64,000 nucleotides of DNA. Origin: Verrucomicrobiota bacterium (GTDB lineage: Bacteria; Chlamydiota; Chlamydiia; Chlamydiales; Rhabdochlamydiaceae). The notes below the pieces were generated by a model. The model was not told where the DNA came from. It searched no databases and saw nothing but the letters and a program-made list of their open reading frames with translations. Positions 27,105 through 38,605 of the stretch are shown piece after piece; position 1 is the stretch's first letter, and each line of letters starts with the position of its first letter. The DNA lies in the NCBI GenBank assembly GCA_018239715.1, contig JAFEGW010000007.1:1-64000 (forward strand). The letters run 5' to 3'. A program made the position numbers and the translations under genes.

Positions 27105-27506
27105 CTATTTGGAAGGAAAGTTGCATTTTTTTAGAAAAGTTGAAAGCTGTAAAGCATCCGAGGGAGAAAGGATCTTAACGGTCTTGCGCAGAGATTTCAT
27201 GCCGCGTTCATTGCTCCTGACAGCTAGGATCGCTTCATATTGCTGCTGCTGGCTTAATATTGCTTTGACAATATCCGTGTAAAACAATGTCCATGTCAAA
27301 GGGGTTTCATTTTGGATCCAAAGAGACTCCATGAGGTTGGCGATGGAGAAAGCATCGTTAAAATTGCCTTCACGGGCAAGCATCAGTGCAGTAGCGCGGC
27401 AATAATTTGAGAATTTTTCATAAACTGCAGGAGTTTCGCTAGACCAAGGCAAGGAATTCATATGCTTGAAACGCTGTTCAATACGATATCTGATGATAGA
27501 GCTCAT
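27105..27506 (-). CDS. Small RasGEF-like (Cdc25 catalytic domain-like) protein
   Basis: A 133-residue soluble protein that resembles the core of eukaryotic Ras guanine-exchange domains. In order: an N-terminal helix YEKFSNYCRATALMLAREGNFNDAFSI, like the RasGEF helix ending in NFN; a NLMESLWI helix where the GEFs have a VVSAMNS-type phrase; TWTLF where they have a RLxxTW-type phrase; then GMKSLRKTVKILSPSDALQLSTFL, like the LRxxxNPPCVPxxGxxL block. The family's cysteine and the PP are replaced. Ribosome site GAGG is present. It lies 66 bases after mfd and before the AAA+ gene. Resemblance was judged by eye; a plain helical bundle is the alternative. Confidence 0.5.
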   Translation of the reverse strand: MSSIIRYRIEQRFKHMNSLPWSSETPAVYEKFSNYCRATALMLAREGNFNDAFSIANLMESLWIQNETPLTWTLFYTDIVKAILSQQQQYEAILAVRSNERGMKSLRKTVKILSPSDALQLSTFLKKCNFPSK

Positions 27507-27572
27507 GGAAAGGACCTCTTTTAAAATTTATTTTTTTGAAAAGTCGACAGGATTTTCAGGATATGGCGAATT

Positions 27573-30500
27573 TCAAACAATCACATTTTCAAAGATCTGT
27601 TTTTCTAGATCGGCAGGAGATTTGAAGGGCTTCAATGCGTGCATTTTTTTCACGGTGCCTTTAGGAGTTTGCTGTTCCGTATCGACCGTGCGGGAGTTGA
27701 ACTTGATAGAAATGAATCTTTTTTGAGCGGCGCGCGTCCGGATGCGGGTAAGATGATAGAGCCAAATAGCGGGAATCGGAGGTTTGCCAAACCGGTCTTT
27801 GAGCTCTTCAAAAAGAGCATCAACTTCTTCCAGAGTGAGAGTTTCGCCGAGGCGGTGGTAAATCTCCAGACGAAGGGAATTCTCATGAATGTAATCTTCA
27901 GGTAGGCGGGCATCGTAAGGGAATTCCATCTTCGTCTCAAAGAAGGACGGCTCTTGGTTTTTCTTGAGGGCTTCAACAGTTCTTTTAAGAAGTTTGCAAT
28001 AGAGATGGAACCCGATCGAGGAGACATGGCCCGATTGCCGCTGGCCTAAAGTTTCTCCGGCGCCGCGGATTTCCAGATCGCGCATCGCGATCTTCATCCC
28101 GCCTCCATACCCTTGTGCTTCTAAAAGAGCATGTAGCCGTTTGCGGGAGATCTCAGGAAGTTCGCGTAGGCGAGGAACGAGGAAATAAGCATAAGCAGGG
28201 CGATTCCAACGGCCGACGCGGCCGCGGAGCTGATAGAGATCTGAAAGGCCAAACTGATCGGCGCGGTCGATGAGGATGGTGTTGGCATTTGGAATATCGA
28301 TCCCGTTTTCAACAATGGTCGTGGCCACGAGAATGTCAGCCTCTCCTTTTTTGAACGTGTGGAACACGGTGTCGATCTCATCGGGGTCCATCTGTCCATG
28401 TCCAACGACGATGCGGGCTTGAGGCATCATTTTTTTGAGCTCATCCGACACTTGGAATATCGATTCGACGCGGTTGTGGATGAAGTAAACTTGACCATCG
28501 CGGGAAAGCTCTCGTAAAAGCGCATTCGTCACAGTGGCAGGCTCGCGCTCAGCGAGGATGGTTTTGATAGGAAGTCTGTCTTGAGGAGGGGTATTAATGA
28601 CGGAAATTTCACGCGCTCCCACCAGTGAAAGATAAAGCGTACGGGGAATCGGCGTTGCAGTGAGAGTCAGGCAATCGACCCCGGCTTTAAGTGCCTTGAG
28701 ATGTTCTTTCGAGCGGACGCCGAACCGCTGCTCTTCGTCGATGATGATCAGCCCCAGATCTTTGAATTTCACGTCTTTGCTCAGGAGCCGGTGCGTGCCA
28801 ATGAGGATATCGACTTTGCCTTCGGCCAAATCTTGAAGCGTCTGCTTCACTTCTTTGGCGGTATGAAAGCGGGACACTGCCTTCACGATGATAGGATAAT
28901 TCGACATGCGCTCGGAAAAGGTTTCAAAATGCTGCATGCAGAGGACAGTAGTGGGAACAAGAACAGCGACTTGTTTTTTTCCTTCTGCCACCGCTTTAAA
29001 CGCGGCCCTCATCGCAACTTCGGTTTTTCCATAACCGACATCGCCGCAGAGAAGCCGATCCATCGCCTTCGAAGTGGTCATGTCCTTTTTAATTTCTTGA
29101 ATGGCGCGGAGCTGATCTTCGGTTTCCGTGTAAGGAAAATCCATCTCAAAATTGTGCATTTCATCGGTATCGGCAGGAAAAACAAATCCACCTTGCACGA
29201 TTCTCTCAGCGCTCATGCGAAGAAGGTCCTGGGCGTAGCCGATGATGGCTTTTTGCGCATGGGCCTTGGTCTTCTGCCAATTTTTTGTGCCAAGAGTGTG
29301 GAGGGTGGGAATTTCTTCTTTCGTTCCAATATAGCGGCTGACGAGATAGGCTTGGGAGACGGGAACAAACAGCTTGCTCTTTTCGGAATATTCTAAAGTG
29401 AGGAACTCTGTTTCGATCCCTTGATGGTTGGGTCTTTTTTCGACGCCGAGATATTTTCCGATGCCATGATTAAAATGGACAACGAGATCTCCGGGGACCA
29501 GCTCATGAAAATCTGAAGGCGGAGTGTGGTAGGTGTTTCTCCATTTTTCCCGCCGCACTTTGTAGCGGTGGGTCAGCTCGGTCATCGGAACGACCACCAC
29601 GTTTGAATCTGCAAGTGCAAATCCGCCGGACAGGTAGCCTCTTTCAAAATGTCCTTTGGCTTTAATTTTCTCCCGCAGAGATTTTTCTTCCGATTCGGTC
29701 GAACAAACAAAGTGGATATCTAAGTGAGGAGATCTGTCTAAGGTGGGGAGATAACCTTCGACAGGAACAAAGGGATGATGCCAACGCTTAGTGTCAAAAC
29801 GGTGATGGAAAAACTCGAACGTAAGAGGTTGAAGAGGATTTTTTCCTGAATAGTAGTCTCTGCCGACTTTTTTGCCGACATGAGTTTCAGAGAGCTCTTC
29901 CATCGGCTGCTGAGTCCAATAGATTTTTTGTAAATTTTTGATTTCGCGCAGGAGAGAATCGAGCTGCAAGAAAAACTTCGAAGCGGCTCCTGGAAGGGCT
30001 TGGAAAGAGACATAATGATCTTCTAAAGCGAGAAGATTATCCAAGATGACAATAGTGTTAGGCCCGAGATAGGAAAAAAGCGAGGTGGGCTCGGCATCTT
30101 TAGAGAGAAGTGCATCTTCAAAAGCAGGGGAAATAAACACTGAGGAAGCTTTCGATGTCGATTTTTGCCCCACCGGATCGAAGGTGCGGATGTTATCAAT
30201 CTCGTCTCCGAAAAATTCGATGCGGTAAGGATCCGGAGAGCCGACAGGATAAACATCGATGATGCCTCCACGGACAGCGAATTCTCCTTTGTCAGCTACC
30301 ACCGAAGAGCGGCGATAGCCGAGCTGAGAAAGCCTTTCCGGCAGCGTAGAAAACGGAATCTCATCACCCTTTTTTAAAGTGCGGCAGAGGGGCTCTAAAA
30401 AAGCTGGAGAGGGGACTTTTTGCAAAGCCGATTGCAGAGGGCAGACCACCACTTGGGAACTCTTTTTCTTTAAAAGCTCATGCAAGATCGCTAGCCTTTT

Positions 30501-30776
30501 TCCGACGATGTCAGGACTGGGAGAAATCTCTTCTCCTGGAAGGGTCTCCCAGGCAGGGAATTCGACGATATCGGCAATTTTAAAATAAGCAGCGTCATCG
30601 AGAAGCTTGCTCATCTTGCTCTCGGCTGTTAAAACCACAATATTCTTTCCGGTAGCTTCTTGCAAAAGACGGATTAAAAGCGCCTTAGGGGCATCCCAAA
30701 GGCTTTCCATCAGAAGCGAAGACTCCTTCACGATTTGATCGCGGAATTGTTGAAGGGACGGGCTATGCAGTTGCAC
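27573..30776 (-). CDS. mfd: Transcription-repair coupling factor Mfd
   Basis: A 1067-residue DNA translocase. The N-terminal UvrB-homology modules (about 1-340) include [16 protein letters not shown]. The RNA polymerase interaction domain (about 390-490) has [22 protein letters not shown]. The helicase domains show [14 protein letters not shown] near 584, [12 protein letters not shown] near 680, [11 protein letters not shown] and the QLRGRVGRW block. The C-terminal regulatory domain ends normally. It strips stalled RNA polymerase and recruits UvrA. The start is GTG 30776; E. coli Mfd is slightly longer (1148). Neighbours alaS and tkt upstream match the order that I recall in Chlamydia. Confidence 0.96.
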   Translation of the reverse strand: MQLHSPSLQQFRDQIVKESSLLMESLWDAPKALLIRLLQEATGKNIVVLTAESKMSKLLDDAAYFKIADIVEFPAWETLPGEEISPSPDIVGKRLAILHELLKKKSSQVVVCPLQSALQKVPSPAFLEPLCRTLKKGDEIPFSTLPERLSQLGYRRSSVVADKGEFAVRGGIIDVYPVGSPDPYRIEFFGDEIDNIRTFDPVGQKSTSKASSVFISPAFEDALLSKDAEPTSLFSYLGPNTIVILDNLLALEDHYVSFQALPGAASKFFLQLDSLLREIKNLQKIYWTQQPMEELSETHVGKKVGRDYYSGKNPLQPLTFEFFHHRFDTKRWHHPFVPVEGYLPTLDRSPHLDIHFVCSTESEEKSLREKIKAKGHFERGYLSGGFALADSNVVVVPMTELTHRYKVRREKWRNTYHTPPSDFHELVPGDLVVHFNHGIGKYLGVEKRPNHQGIETEFLTLEYSEKSKLFVPVSQAYLVSRYIGTKEEIPTLHTLGTKNWQKTKAHAQKAIIGYAQDLLRMSAERIVQGGFVFPADTDEMHNFEMDFPYTETEDQLRAIQEIKKDMTTSKAMDRLLCGDVGYGKTEVAMRAAFKAVAEGKKQVAVLVPTTVLCMQHFETFSERMSNYPIIVKAVSRFHTAKEVKQTLQDLAEGKVDILIGTHRLLSKDVKFKDLGLIIIDEEQRFGVRSKEHLKALKAGVDCLTLTATPIPRTLYLSLVGAREISVINTPPQDRLPIKTILAEREPATVTNALLRELSRDGQVYFIHNRVESIFQVSDELKKMMPQARIVVGHGQMDPDEIDTVFHTFKKGEADILVATTIVENGIDIPNANTILIDRADQFGLSDLYQLRGRVGRWNRPAYAYFLVPRLRELPEISRKRLHALLEAQGYGGGMKIAMRDLEIRGAGETLGQRQSGHVSSIGFHLYCKLLKRTVEALKKNQEPSFFETKMEFPYDARLPEDYIHENSLRLEIYHRLGETLTLEEVDALFEELKDRFGKPPIPAIWLYHLTRIRTRAAQKRFISIKFNSRTVDTEQQTPKGTVKKMHALKPFKSPADLEKQIFENVIV

Positions 30777-31129
30777 GGAAACTTATCTCAATAGAATGTT
30801 CAAGATCATACTAAAAACGGGCTTTCTGAGGGAGATTAAAGTAACTGATCATCTCAGGTTCCTCTATTATGGACAAAAAATTAAACTGAGAGGCTGCACA
30901 GGGTCTGTTCTTTGGACTGTGGTTCTCATCCATCATTTTTTAAATATTTAGCACTCAGAGGTCTAAATAAGAATCACACAAAAGCCGAAAGTTTATATGA
31001 GATTTTTCACTCAGAAATTCAACGAAATTAAAAGAAGACCTTCATATTTCCACAGCCTATCAAATAGTGGCCATTTTACCCCTGCTAAGAAAAGAAGATT
31101 CACGAGGATACATCTCGATTTTGAAATCC
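30777..31129. other. Intergenic region without recognisable gene
   Basis: This stretch between mfd and the DUF2867-protein gene (both minus strand) has no convincing frame, RNA fold or repeat. It should contain the mfd promoter and the upstream gene's regulatory end. It may hold decayed sequence. Confidence 0.5.
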
Positions 31130-32581
31130 TTAGACCCTTGAGTATTCCACTTTCTGGGCAATATTTTTAGCCATTCTTCGAAAGATAAAAACATGGATGG
31201 GATAAAGTGTATACCAATAAATCCTTCCTAAAAGCCCTCGAGGTCTAAACGTGGCTGTTTGTATAAGAATTCTTTTCCCATCGTCAATCTTAAACTCGAG
31301 CCAAGCTTCCCCGGGTAATTTCATTTGCGCATATAGAATGAGATGGTTTTTTTGGGGATCGGCAAGAAGCACGCGCCAAAAGTCTATTGAATCACCAGCT
31401 TGAATTTCTGTAGGATGTTTTCGGCCTCGATTGAGCCCAATTCCACCTAAGAGCTTATCCAAAAAACCGCGAACTTCCCAAGCCCAGTTCATCGTATACC
31501 AGCCTTGGTCTCCTCCAATTCTCCAGATTCTTTGTCGGACATTCTCCAGGGATATGAGAATAGGAACTTCTCTTTTATCGATTAAACATCCCTGCTCAGG
31601 AACGGTTAGCAGATCCTCCAGCTGTGGGTTTATTCTTTTGAGATCCCAAGAGTCCATCCAAGTTGAAACCACCGCATTTTCAGCCAGCTTGGTAAAGGCC
31701 AGTTCTAGAGCCTCTTCATAGCTGAGACAGCGATGAGGAACGAGGTGATCAATTTTGGAGTTCAATTTGCGGGTTGAGTATTTCATACTTTCAACCAAAT
31801 GCCTGCAAATGGAAAATTTTACGGAAGTAATCAGCACCAACCAGTAGCTTGAAAGACGAGGGGTAAAGACAGGAACATCTAGGATAACACGTTTGAGTTT
31901 TCTAAATCGAGCATACCTCAGAAGGACTTCCTTGAATGTTAGGGGCTGAGGTCCGCCGATATCATAAGTTTGATGGAAGCACTCGGGTTTTAGAAGAACC
32001 GCGCTCAAGTAAAATAAAACATCCCTGATAGCGATGGGTTGGCAATAATTTTTAACCCATTTTGGGGCTATCATAAAGGGTAGTTTCTCTACTAAGTCTC
32101 GAATGATTTCAAAGGAGGCACTTCCTGATCCAATAATGATGCTTGCTCGTAAAATCGTTGCTGGAATTTTTCCATCACTAAGAACTTTTTCTACAGCTAG
32201 GCGAGACTCCAGATGAGGAGAAAGCTCCGTTGCATTCTCAACAATTCCACCTAGGTAAATAATATGCTTGCAGGAAGTTTTTTCCAAAGCTGCCAGAAAA
32301 TTAGAGCAAATTGCCTGTTCGCTGCTGAGCAGGTTCTCTACCACGTCTCCCATTGAGTGGACTAAAAAATATGCAGCATCAATATCGGAGGGGAAGAGAT
32401 CCATTTGAGTGAAATCACGAAGATCGCCAAACAGCAGATGAAGGCGAGGATGGGAAGGTAGGCTATTTTTAGCTCCACGGATACGCACCAAGGCATAGAT
32501 TTCATGGCCTTGATTCAGCAGCTCATAGACCAATCTTTTGCCAATAAAACCCGTCGCGCCTGTAACAAGAATTTTGCTCAT
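31130..32581 (-). CDS. NAD(P)-binding protein with C-terminal DUF2867 domain
   Basis: A 483-residue protein. The N-terminal atypical short-chain dehydrogenase domain has the nucleotide loop VTGATGFIGKRL at residues 5-16, then a FGDLRD acidic turn and a FLVHSM segment. Residues 150-290 follow the NmrA/complex-I-subunit-like pattern (ILRASIIIGSGSASFEIIRDLV). The C-terminal 150 residues (VPILISLENVRQRIWRIGG; KLPGEAWLEFKI; YWYTLYPIHVFIFRRM) match the DUF2867 family. Two hydrophobic stretches may contact a membrane. The substrate is unknown; related proteins are annotated only as oxidoreductases. Confidence 0.85.
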   Translation of the reverse strand: MSKILVTGATGFIGKRLVYELLNQGHEIYALVRIRGAKNSLPSHPRLHLLFGDLRDFTQMDLFPSDIDAAYFLVHSMGDVVENLLSSEQAICSNFLAALEKTSCKHIIYLGGIVENATELSPHLESRLAVEKVLSDGKIPATILRASIIIGSGSASFEIIRDLVEKLPFMIAPKWVKNYCQPIAIRDVLFYLSAVLLKPECFHQTYDIGGPQPLTFKEVLLRYARFRKLKRVILDVPVFTPRLSSYWLVLITSVKFSICRHLVESMKYSTRKLNSKIDHLVPHRCLSYEEALELAFTKLAENAVVSTWMDSWDLKRINPQLEDLLTVPEQGCLIDKREVPILISLENVRQRIWRIGGDQGWYTMNWAWEVRGFLDKLLGGIGLNRGRKHPTEIQAGDSIDFWRVLLADPQKNHLILYAQMKLPGEAWLEFKIDDGKRILIQTATFRPRGLLGRIYWYTLYPIHVFIFRRMAKNIAQKVEYSRV

Positions 32582-32960
32582 TAAAAAGATGTAGGAGGTT
32601 TTTTAGATAAAATGTCTGTTTAAATAGATTATTTCCATCTTACTTGAATTTTTTTCCAGCTAAAGATTTCATAAAGAGCGCTGAGTCCGATAAGGATATG
32701 TACGATTTTCCCAGCCCGATCTGATGCCAAAAAAATCTATCAGATTAAAAGACCCCCTCATTCTCCAATAACGAGTATATCGACATCACTAAAGCGTGAG
32801 AAATGCAAAGTGAAGATAAAACCAAAAAGAGCCAAAAATGCAATAGGATGTTTTTTGCTAAACATTGTTAATTTCTCTCTTGTTGAATCGATACAGGTAG
32901 CTGCTGGTATACAATCCCTTCTATTGGATAAATAGAATTCATTTTTTTGGGAATTTTTGC
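32582..32960. other. Region between alaS and the DUF2867 gene
   Basis: No gene is firmly supported. A 35-codon frame on the minus strand (32758-32865) would encode a short hydrophobic peptide (FLALFGFIFTLHF) but has only a weak AGAGAG ribosome site. No strong terminator was seen for alaS. Confidence 0.4.
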
Positions 32961-35549
32961 TCAAGAGAGATTTTGCAATAACTCCCTGACTTTTTCAAAG
33001 AGCTTCTCGAGGTGCTCTGGGGATTTTCCTCCGGCTTGCGCAGCTTCAGGGCGGCCTCCGCCGGAGCCTCCGACAATGGGGGCTACCTCTTTGAGGATCT
33101 GAGATGCGTTGAGGCCTTTTTTCACGAGATCGGGAGTGATGCGCAAAAGCACTTGGCATCGGTCGGTGCTGCGGAAGGCAAGTAAGATGACTCCAGAGGA
33201 AAGCCGTCCGGCGATCTCTTCTGCTAAGGGACCGAGCTCATCGGATTGGACATCGGCAATAGTATTGAGGAAATTGACAGTGCCAATCGGGGCAGCTTTT
33301 TGAACGAGTGAGTGAGCCATTTCACGGAGGACGACGCGGCGGGCTGTTTTAAGTTGCTGCTCCAGTTGTTTCCTCTCTTCGGCTTGCAGCTGAATTTTGG
33401 CTTCGAGTTCTTTCTCGCGCTCACGAGAAAGTTCTTCGGCAGCTGGGCCTGTGACGGCCTCAATGCGGCGGACGCCGGCAGCGATGCTTCCTTCTTTGAG
33501 GATACGGAAATAACCGATATTGCCGGTGCGGGAAGTGTGAGTTCCTCCGCAGAGCTCCTTGGACTCTTCGATGTCGATCACACGAACTTTGGCACCGTAC
33601 TTGTCTCCGAAAAACTGTTTGATCTCCGGCATTTTTTGAACTTCGTCATAGGAGAGCTCGTATGATTTGATGGGTTTGTTTTCACGGATCTTGGCGTTGA
33701 CGAGGTCTTCGGCTTTTTGGAGGTCTTCTTTGGAGAGCGCTTTGTGATGGTTGAAATCGAACCGGAAGCGGGCCTCTTCCACTAAAGATCCCGCCTGCTT
33801 GATATGAGGCCCTAAAACTTGAGCAAGGGCCCAATGGAGCAGGTGAGTGGCCGTATGGTTATTTTGGATGCTTTGGCGCCGCTCGTGGTCGACAGAGGCT
33901 GAGACGGTCTCACCGACACGGAGCGTGCCGGACTTACAGACGCCGACGTGGGTAATCACACCGGGGTAAGGCGCTTGGCAATCGGTCACTTGGAATTTAG
34001 CCGAGCCGTGAGAAAGCATGCCGGTATCGCCGATCTGTCCTCCTTTCTCAGCATAGAAAGGGGTCTGGTTCAAGAGAATAAAACCTTCTTCTCCTTCGTG
34101 GAGTGCATCGACAAATTTACCTTGGGATAAAATGCCTTCGATCTTGGCCTCGATTTTTTCATCAGTATAGCCCAGGAATTTCGAAGGGTGCTTCGCTACG
34201 AAATCTTTGTAGAGGTTGTCCTCGACATGCTGGGCCTCCGTGACGTGGGCGGCTTTCGATTTTTCACGGGCCTGTTCTTCAAGGAGCTGATAAGCCTCGA
34301 GGTTGACGGTGAGATGGGAGTCTTTAGCGATGAGTAAGATTTCTTCGAGTGGAAGGCCGTAGGTGTCTTTAAGCTTGAAGGCTTCTTCGCCCGTAATTTC
34401 TTTTTGGGGACGCTTTTTGGCATCAGTGATAACGCCGCTAAGGATATTGCCGCCTCGTTTGAGCGTGCGGAGGAAAGATTCTTCTTCGAGGGTGACGATC
34501 TCAGCAATGCGGTTTTCTGAAGCTTTAAGTTCAGGATAATCTTCACCCATGATTGCCACTAAACGGGGAAGCACTTTAGCGAGGAACGGCTCTTGGATGC
34601 CGAGCATCCGTCCATAACGAACAGCGCGGCGGAGCAGCTTGCGCAAGACATAGCCCCGTTCGATATTGCTGGGTTGAGCTCCATCGGCAATAGCAAACGA
34701 GAGAGAGCGGATATGGTCGGCAATCACATGGAAAGCTGGAGCAAGTTCGGGATCTTCCATCTTGTAGGTTTTACCTGTCACTTGTTCGATCTGTCCAATG
34801 ATACTACGGAGAATATCAGTGGCAAAAACATTGTCGACATTCATTTTCAACGCAATGACGCGCTCAAGTCCGCTGCCGGTGTCGATCGATTGTTTAGGAA
34901 GAGGTGACATTTTCCCTGAAGCATCCCGATTGAATTGCATGAAGACGAGGTTCCAAAATTCGATATATCTTTCTCCAGAGAGGTCTTCTTTGATGGAGCG
35001 GGCATCGCCGTATTTGGATCCTCGGTCGTAATAGAGTTCGGAGCAAGGGCCGCAGGGGCCTGTATCGCCCATAGCCCAGAAATTATCTTTTTCATCCATC
35101 CGGACTATGCGGCTCGCAGGGACGATTTTTTTCCAAATCTGTTCAGCTTCATCATCTTCGCGGAACACGGTGATCCAAATTTTTTCAGGATCGAACTCGA
35201 AAACTTTTGTGGAGACTTCCCAGGCGTACTGAATGGCTTTCTCTTTGAAATAATCTCCAAAGGAAAAGTTGCCGAGCATTTCGAAGAAGGTGAGGTGGCG
35301 GCTTGTATGGCCGACGTTATCGAGATCGTTGTGTTTGCCGCCGACGCGGATGCATTTTTGCGAAGTGGCCGCTTTATTGTAGTCGCGCGCGCTTTTACCC
35401 AAGAAGACATCTTTGAATTGGTTCATCCCCGCGTTAGTGAAAAGAAGCGTGGGATCGTCATGGGGAACGACCGAAGATGAGGGAAGGACGGCATGGCCGT
35501 GCTCTTTGAAAAATTTCAGAAAATTGCGCCGGATATCTTGGGATAGCAT
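32961..35549 (-). CDS. alaS: Alanyl-tRNA synthetase
   Basis: An 862-residue class II synthetase. The N-terminal adenylation domain begins [24 protein letters not shown] and has [15 protein letters not shown] and [14 protein letters not shown]. The editing domain carries the zinc-binding NHTATHLLH near 565 and a C-x3-H pattern (CGGTH) near 666. A coiled linker and the C-terminal C-Ala domain with [15 protein letters not shown] close the protein. It charges tRNA-Ala. It is divergent from tkt across about 135 bases. Confidence 0.97.
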   Translation of the reverse strand: MLSQDIRRNFLKFFKEHGHAVLPSSSVVPHDDPTLLFTNAGMNQFKDVFLGKSARDYNKAATSQKCIRVGGKHNDLDNVGHTSRHLTFFEMLGNFSFGDYFKEKAIQYAWEVSTKVFEFDPEKIWITVFREDDEAEQIWKKIVPASRIVRMDEKDNFWAMGDTGPCGPCSELYYDRGSKYGDARSIKEDLSGERYIEFWNLVFMQFNRDASGKMSPLPKQSIDTGSGLERVIALKMNVDNVFATDILRSIIGQIEQVTGKTYKMEDPELAPAFHVIADHIRSLSFAIADGAQPSNIERGYVLRKLLRRAVRYGRMLGIQEPFLAKVLPRLVAIMGEDYPELKASENRIAEIVTLEEESFLRTLKRGGNILSGVITDAKKRPQKEITGEEAFKLKDTYGLPLEEILLIAKDSHLTVNLEAYQLLEEQAREKSKAAHVTEAQHVEDNLYKDFVAKHPSKFLGYTDEKIEAKIEGILSQGKFVDALHEGEEGFILLNQTPFYAEKGGQIGDTGMLSHGSAKFQVTDCQAPYPGVITHVGVCKSGTLRVGETVSASVDHERRQSIQNNHTATHLLHWALAQVLGPHIKQAGSLVEEARFRFDFNHHKALSKEDLQKAEDLVNAKIRENKPIKSYELSYDEVQKMPEIKQFFGDKYGAKVRVIDIEESKELCGGTHTSRTGNIGYFRILKEGSIAAGVRRIEAVTGPAAEELSREREKELEAKIQLQAEERKQLEQQLKTARRVVLREMAHSLVQKAAPIGTVNFLNTIADVQSDELGPLAEEIAGRLSSGVILLAFRSTDRCQVLLRITPDLVKKGLNASQILKEVAPIVGGSGGGRPEAAQAGGKSPEHLEKLFEKVRELLQNLS

Positions 35550-35684
35550 AAAATTCCTCTAAAAGGTGCTAAGCATATCATCCTGCCATCAAACGGTCAA
35601 TTTTTCTCATAGGAGAAAAGAAACTTCTTTTATATATTACTTGGACGTGAATCGAAAAAATTAAAAAATTAATTGGGAACCCCT

Positions 35685-37673
35685 ATGGACGCAGAGTTAA
35701 AAAAACACTTGAGCAAGATTGCAAATACGATCCGAGAACTTTCGATGGAAGCGGTCCAAAAGGCCAACTCGGGCCATCCCGGACTCCCCATGGGGTGCGC
35801 AGAATTCGGAGCCTATTTATATGGGTGTCTGCTCCGTCACAACCCTAAAGATGCCAAATGGCTCAACCGGGATCGTTTTGTCCTCTCTGCAGGCCATGGC
35901 TCGATGCTCCTTTATTCCTGTCTCCACCTTGCTGGTTTCAAGATGTCGATGGATGACATCAAACAATTCCGTCAGCTCTGTTCTATTACTCCTGGGCATC
36001 CCGAATTCCATATCACCGAAGGTGTTGAAGCGACGACAGGCCCTTTAGGCCAAGGCGTTGCCAATGCCATTGGACAAGCTTTAGGGCTCAAATTGCTCGG
36101 TGCGAAATTCAACACTGATAACTTCACTTTATTCAATAGCAAAGTTTATTGCTTGGCAGGGGATGGTTGCATCATGGAAGGAGTTTCAGCCGAAGCTTCT
36201 TCACTCGCAGGCCACTTAGGGCTTGATAACATCGTGCTGATCTATGATGCGAACAAGGTTACGCTCGATGGTTTTCTGAAAGAGTGTTGCTCCGAAGACA
36301 CCAAGATGAGATACCGCTCCTACGGGTGGGATGTCTACGATCTGGATGGATATGATTTTGACAAAATGGAGCAGATTTTTACTGAAATACGCGATCATCA
36401 AAAAAGACCTTGCCTTGTCATGATGACCACTGTCATTGGCAAAGGATCTCCTAATAAAGCGGGAACTCACAAAGTTCACGGAAGCCCTCTAGGAGCTGAA
36501 GAAGTCGAAGCAACCAAAAAAGCTTTAAGCCTGCCGGAGGAGGATTTCTTTGTTGCTCCTCCGATCTACGATTTTTTTGCAGAAAAAGCCAAGAAGGGAG
36601 CTGAACTGGAGGCTGCTTGGCAAAGTCTCTTTAAGAAATGGAGTGAGACCCATCCTGAACTGGCCCGCGATTTTAATAAGATGGTCAGTAAGGAGCTTCC
36701 AGCCGATCTCGAAGAGAAGCTCCGTAAGATTGAAATGAAGTCTCCCTTAGCGAGCCGCACATCTTCTCAGCTTGTTTTGGATGTGCTCGGTCTTGAACTC
36801 CCCCAGCTCTATGGAGGGTCTGCCGATCTCTCGGGCTCCGATATGACCATGATGAAAAAATTTCCGATTGTTTCTCCCGGCCATTTTGAAGGGCGCAATA
36901 TCAAGTACGGCGTCCGTGAATTTGCCATGGCCGCTGCAGCCACGGGGCTTTCGCAGACTCAGATGATCACTCCCTACATTGGCACTTTCTTGACCTTTTC
37001 CGATTATATGCGCAATGCGATCCGCCTAGCGGCCCTTTCAAAAGTTCCTGTCATTTACCAATTCACTCATGATTCGATCTTTTTGGGAGAGGATGGTCCG
37101 ACGCATCAACCTATCGAGCATTTGGCAGCACTGCGGGCGATACCTAACCTGCACGTCATCCGGCCTGCGGATAATGCTGAAGTGAAGATGGCATGGCTTG
37201 CGGCGTTAAAATACCCAGGGCCGACTGCGCTGATCCTTTCACGGCAGTCTCTGCCTGATGTTCCCGGGACGCACGTCTCTTATGCCGAAGGAATGGGACG
37301 CGGCGCCTATATCATCAGAAAAGAAAAGAAACAGCCCGATTTCACTTTATTTGCGACAGGCTCGGAAGTTGCTTTGGCCATCGATGTGGCCACTGCTTTG
37401 GAAAAGCAAGGAAAATCGGTCCGCGTGGTCTCCATGCCTTGCTGGGAGCTTTTCTGGAAACAGGATGAAGCTTACCGCGAATCTGTGGTTGGAGGCAATC
37501 TTGGCAAACGGGTCAGTATCGAAGCGGGAGTCAGTTTTGGATGGCACCAATGGATCGGCCATGAGGGGATCGCCATCAGTATGGAGACCTTTGGGGAGTC
37601 AGCACCACAAGCAGAGCTTGCCTCTGAGTTTGGATTTACTGTTGATGCGATTTTAGCGAAGTTACGCCGATGA
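35685..37673 (+). CDS. tkt: Transketolase
   Basis: A 662-residue thiamine-diphosphate enzyme of the pentose phosphate pathway. GHPGLPMGCAEFGAYL near the N-terminus, the cofactor motif AGDGCIMEGVSAEA near 162, the middle domain GVREFAMAAAATGLS with the catalytic Glu, and FLGEDGPTHQPIEHL are all present. The start is placed at ATG 35685; the reading frame extends four codons back to a TTG. A weak GGGAA precedes the ATG. The stop overlaps the hemE start by 4 bases (ATGA), showing translational coupling. Confidence 0.97.
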   Translation: MDAELKKHLSKIANTIRELSMEAVQKANSGHPGLPMGCAEFGAYLYGCLLRHNPKDAKWLNRDRFVLSAGHGSMLLYSCLHLAGFKMSMDDIKQFRQLCSITPGHPEFHITEGVEATTGPLGQGVANAIGQALGLKLLGAKFNTDNFTLFNSKVYCLAGDGCIMEGVSAEASSLAGHLGLDNIVLIYDANKVTLDGFLKECCSEDTKMRYRSYGWDVYDLDGYDFDKMEQIFTEIRDHQKRPCLVMMTTVIGKGSPNKAGTHKVHGSPLGAEEVEATKKALSLPEEDFFVAPPIYDFFAEKAKKGAELEAAWQSLFKKWSETHPELARDFNKMVSKELPADLEEKLRKIEMKSPLASRTSSQLVLDVLGLELPQLYGGSADLSGSDMTMMKKFPIVSPGHFEGRNIKYGVREFAMAAAATGLSQTQMITPYIGTFLTFSDYMRNAIRLAALSKVPVIYQFTHDSIFLGEDGPTHQPIEHLAALRAIPNLHVIRPADNAEVKMAWLAALKYPGPTALILSRQSLPDVPGTHVSYAEGMGRGAYIIRKEKKQPDFTLFATGSEVALAIDVATALEKQGKSVRVVSMPCWELFWKQDEAYRESVVGGNLGKRVSIEAGVSFGWHQWIGHEGIAISMETFGESAPQAELASEFGFTVDAILAKLRR

Positions 37674-38605
37674 ACGACCTGCTCTTAAGAGCGTTGAAAT
37701 GCGAGCCGGTTCCCCGACCTCCGATTTGGCTCCATCGCCAAGCAGGCCGTTTTTTGCCCGAGTATCGGGCGCTCCGTGCAGGCCATTCGTTTCGCCATCT
37801 GATCGGGACTCCTCAGCTTGCTGCGCAAATCACCAAGCTCCCGATCGACCTCTTGGGTTTTGACGCAGCGATTCTCTTCTCGGATATTCTCGTCATCGCA
37901 GAAGCCTTTGGGTTTACCATCGATTTTAAGGACGGAAAAGGGATTGAGCTGCTGGCGCCTGCACAGGAAACCAGGCGGGATGTAGCAGAGGCCCTCTCCT
38001 ATGTCGCAGAAACCATCCAACTTCTCAAAAAAGATCTGCAAGTCCCCCTCATAGGATTTTGTGGAGGGCCTTACACCGTTTCGACTTACATGAAGAGGAC
38101 AACACCGGAGTGGCTCTACAAGATCACCGAGGCGACGATTGAATATCTCAATATGCAGATAAAGTCCGGTGTCGATGCGATTCAAATCTTCGACTCCTGG
38201 GCAGGCAAATTAAATCCTGCCGATTTTCTGAAGCTGGCGTTGCCTTATCTAAAGGCGATTGTCAGTGCCCTCCAACCTTCAGGCATCCCGATCACGATTT
38301 TTTGCCGCGGAGCCACGCGCTATATCCAAGAACTGGTTGCCCTCCGCCCGACAGCGTTAGCTTTTGATTGGGAAAAAGAGATGAACGTCTTAAGGAAACA
38401 AGTTCCTGCAGAAATCGCTGTGCAAGGAAATTTAGATCCGGCGGTTTTGAAAGGCCCTCTTTCTATTTTGCAGGAAAAAGCCATCACTTTATTCGTTTCC
38501 ATGAAGGGAGCAAGGGGATTCATTTTCAATTTAGGGCACGGCATAGAACCCGAAACACCTGTAGAAAATGTCCGTTGGCTCGTGGACTATGTTAAAAGGG
38601 GCTAA
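37670..38605 (+). CDS. hemE: Uroporphyrinogen III decarboxylase
   Basis: A 311-residue protein, somewhat shorter than E. coli HemE (354). RPPIWLHRQAGRFLPEYR carries the two arginines that hold the substrate carboxylates; ILFSDILVIAEAFG holds the catalytic Asp; GFCGGPYT and IQIFDSWAG follow; FNLGHGIEPETP ends the barrel. It removes four carboxyl groups to make coproporphyrinogen III. It is coupled to tkt. Its last 14 bases overlap the convergent unknown gene. Confidence 0.97.
   Translation: MNDLLLRALKCEPVPRPPIWLHRQAGRFLPEYRALRAGHSFRHLIGTPQLAAQITKLPIDLLGFDAAILFSDILVIAEAFGFTIDFKDGKGIELLAPAQETRRDVAEALSYVAETIQLLKKDLQVPLIGFCGGPYTVSTYMKRTTPEWLYKITEATIEYLNMQIKSGVDAIQIFDSWAGKLNPADFLKLALPYLKAIVSALQPSGIPITIFCRGATRYIQELVALRPTALAFDWEKEMNVLRKQVPAEIAVQGNLDPAVLKGPLSILQEKAITLFVSMKGARGFIFNLGHGIEPETPVENVRWLVDYVKRG

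Noticed and set aside
28701-29396. 231-codon frame antisense to mfd
   Set aside because: The mfd frame in this segment carries its helicase motifs; the antisense frame is a shadow.
32758-32964. 68-codon minus-strand frame after alaS, or its 35-codon core with one hydrophobic segment
   Set aside because: The longer form overlaps alaS by 4 bases and both lack a good ribosome site; no similarity was recognised.
34935-35480. 181-codon frame antisense to alaS
   Set aside because: It overlaps conserved alaS adenylation motifs and has no independent signal.
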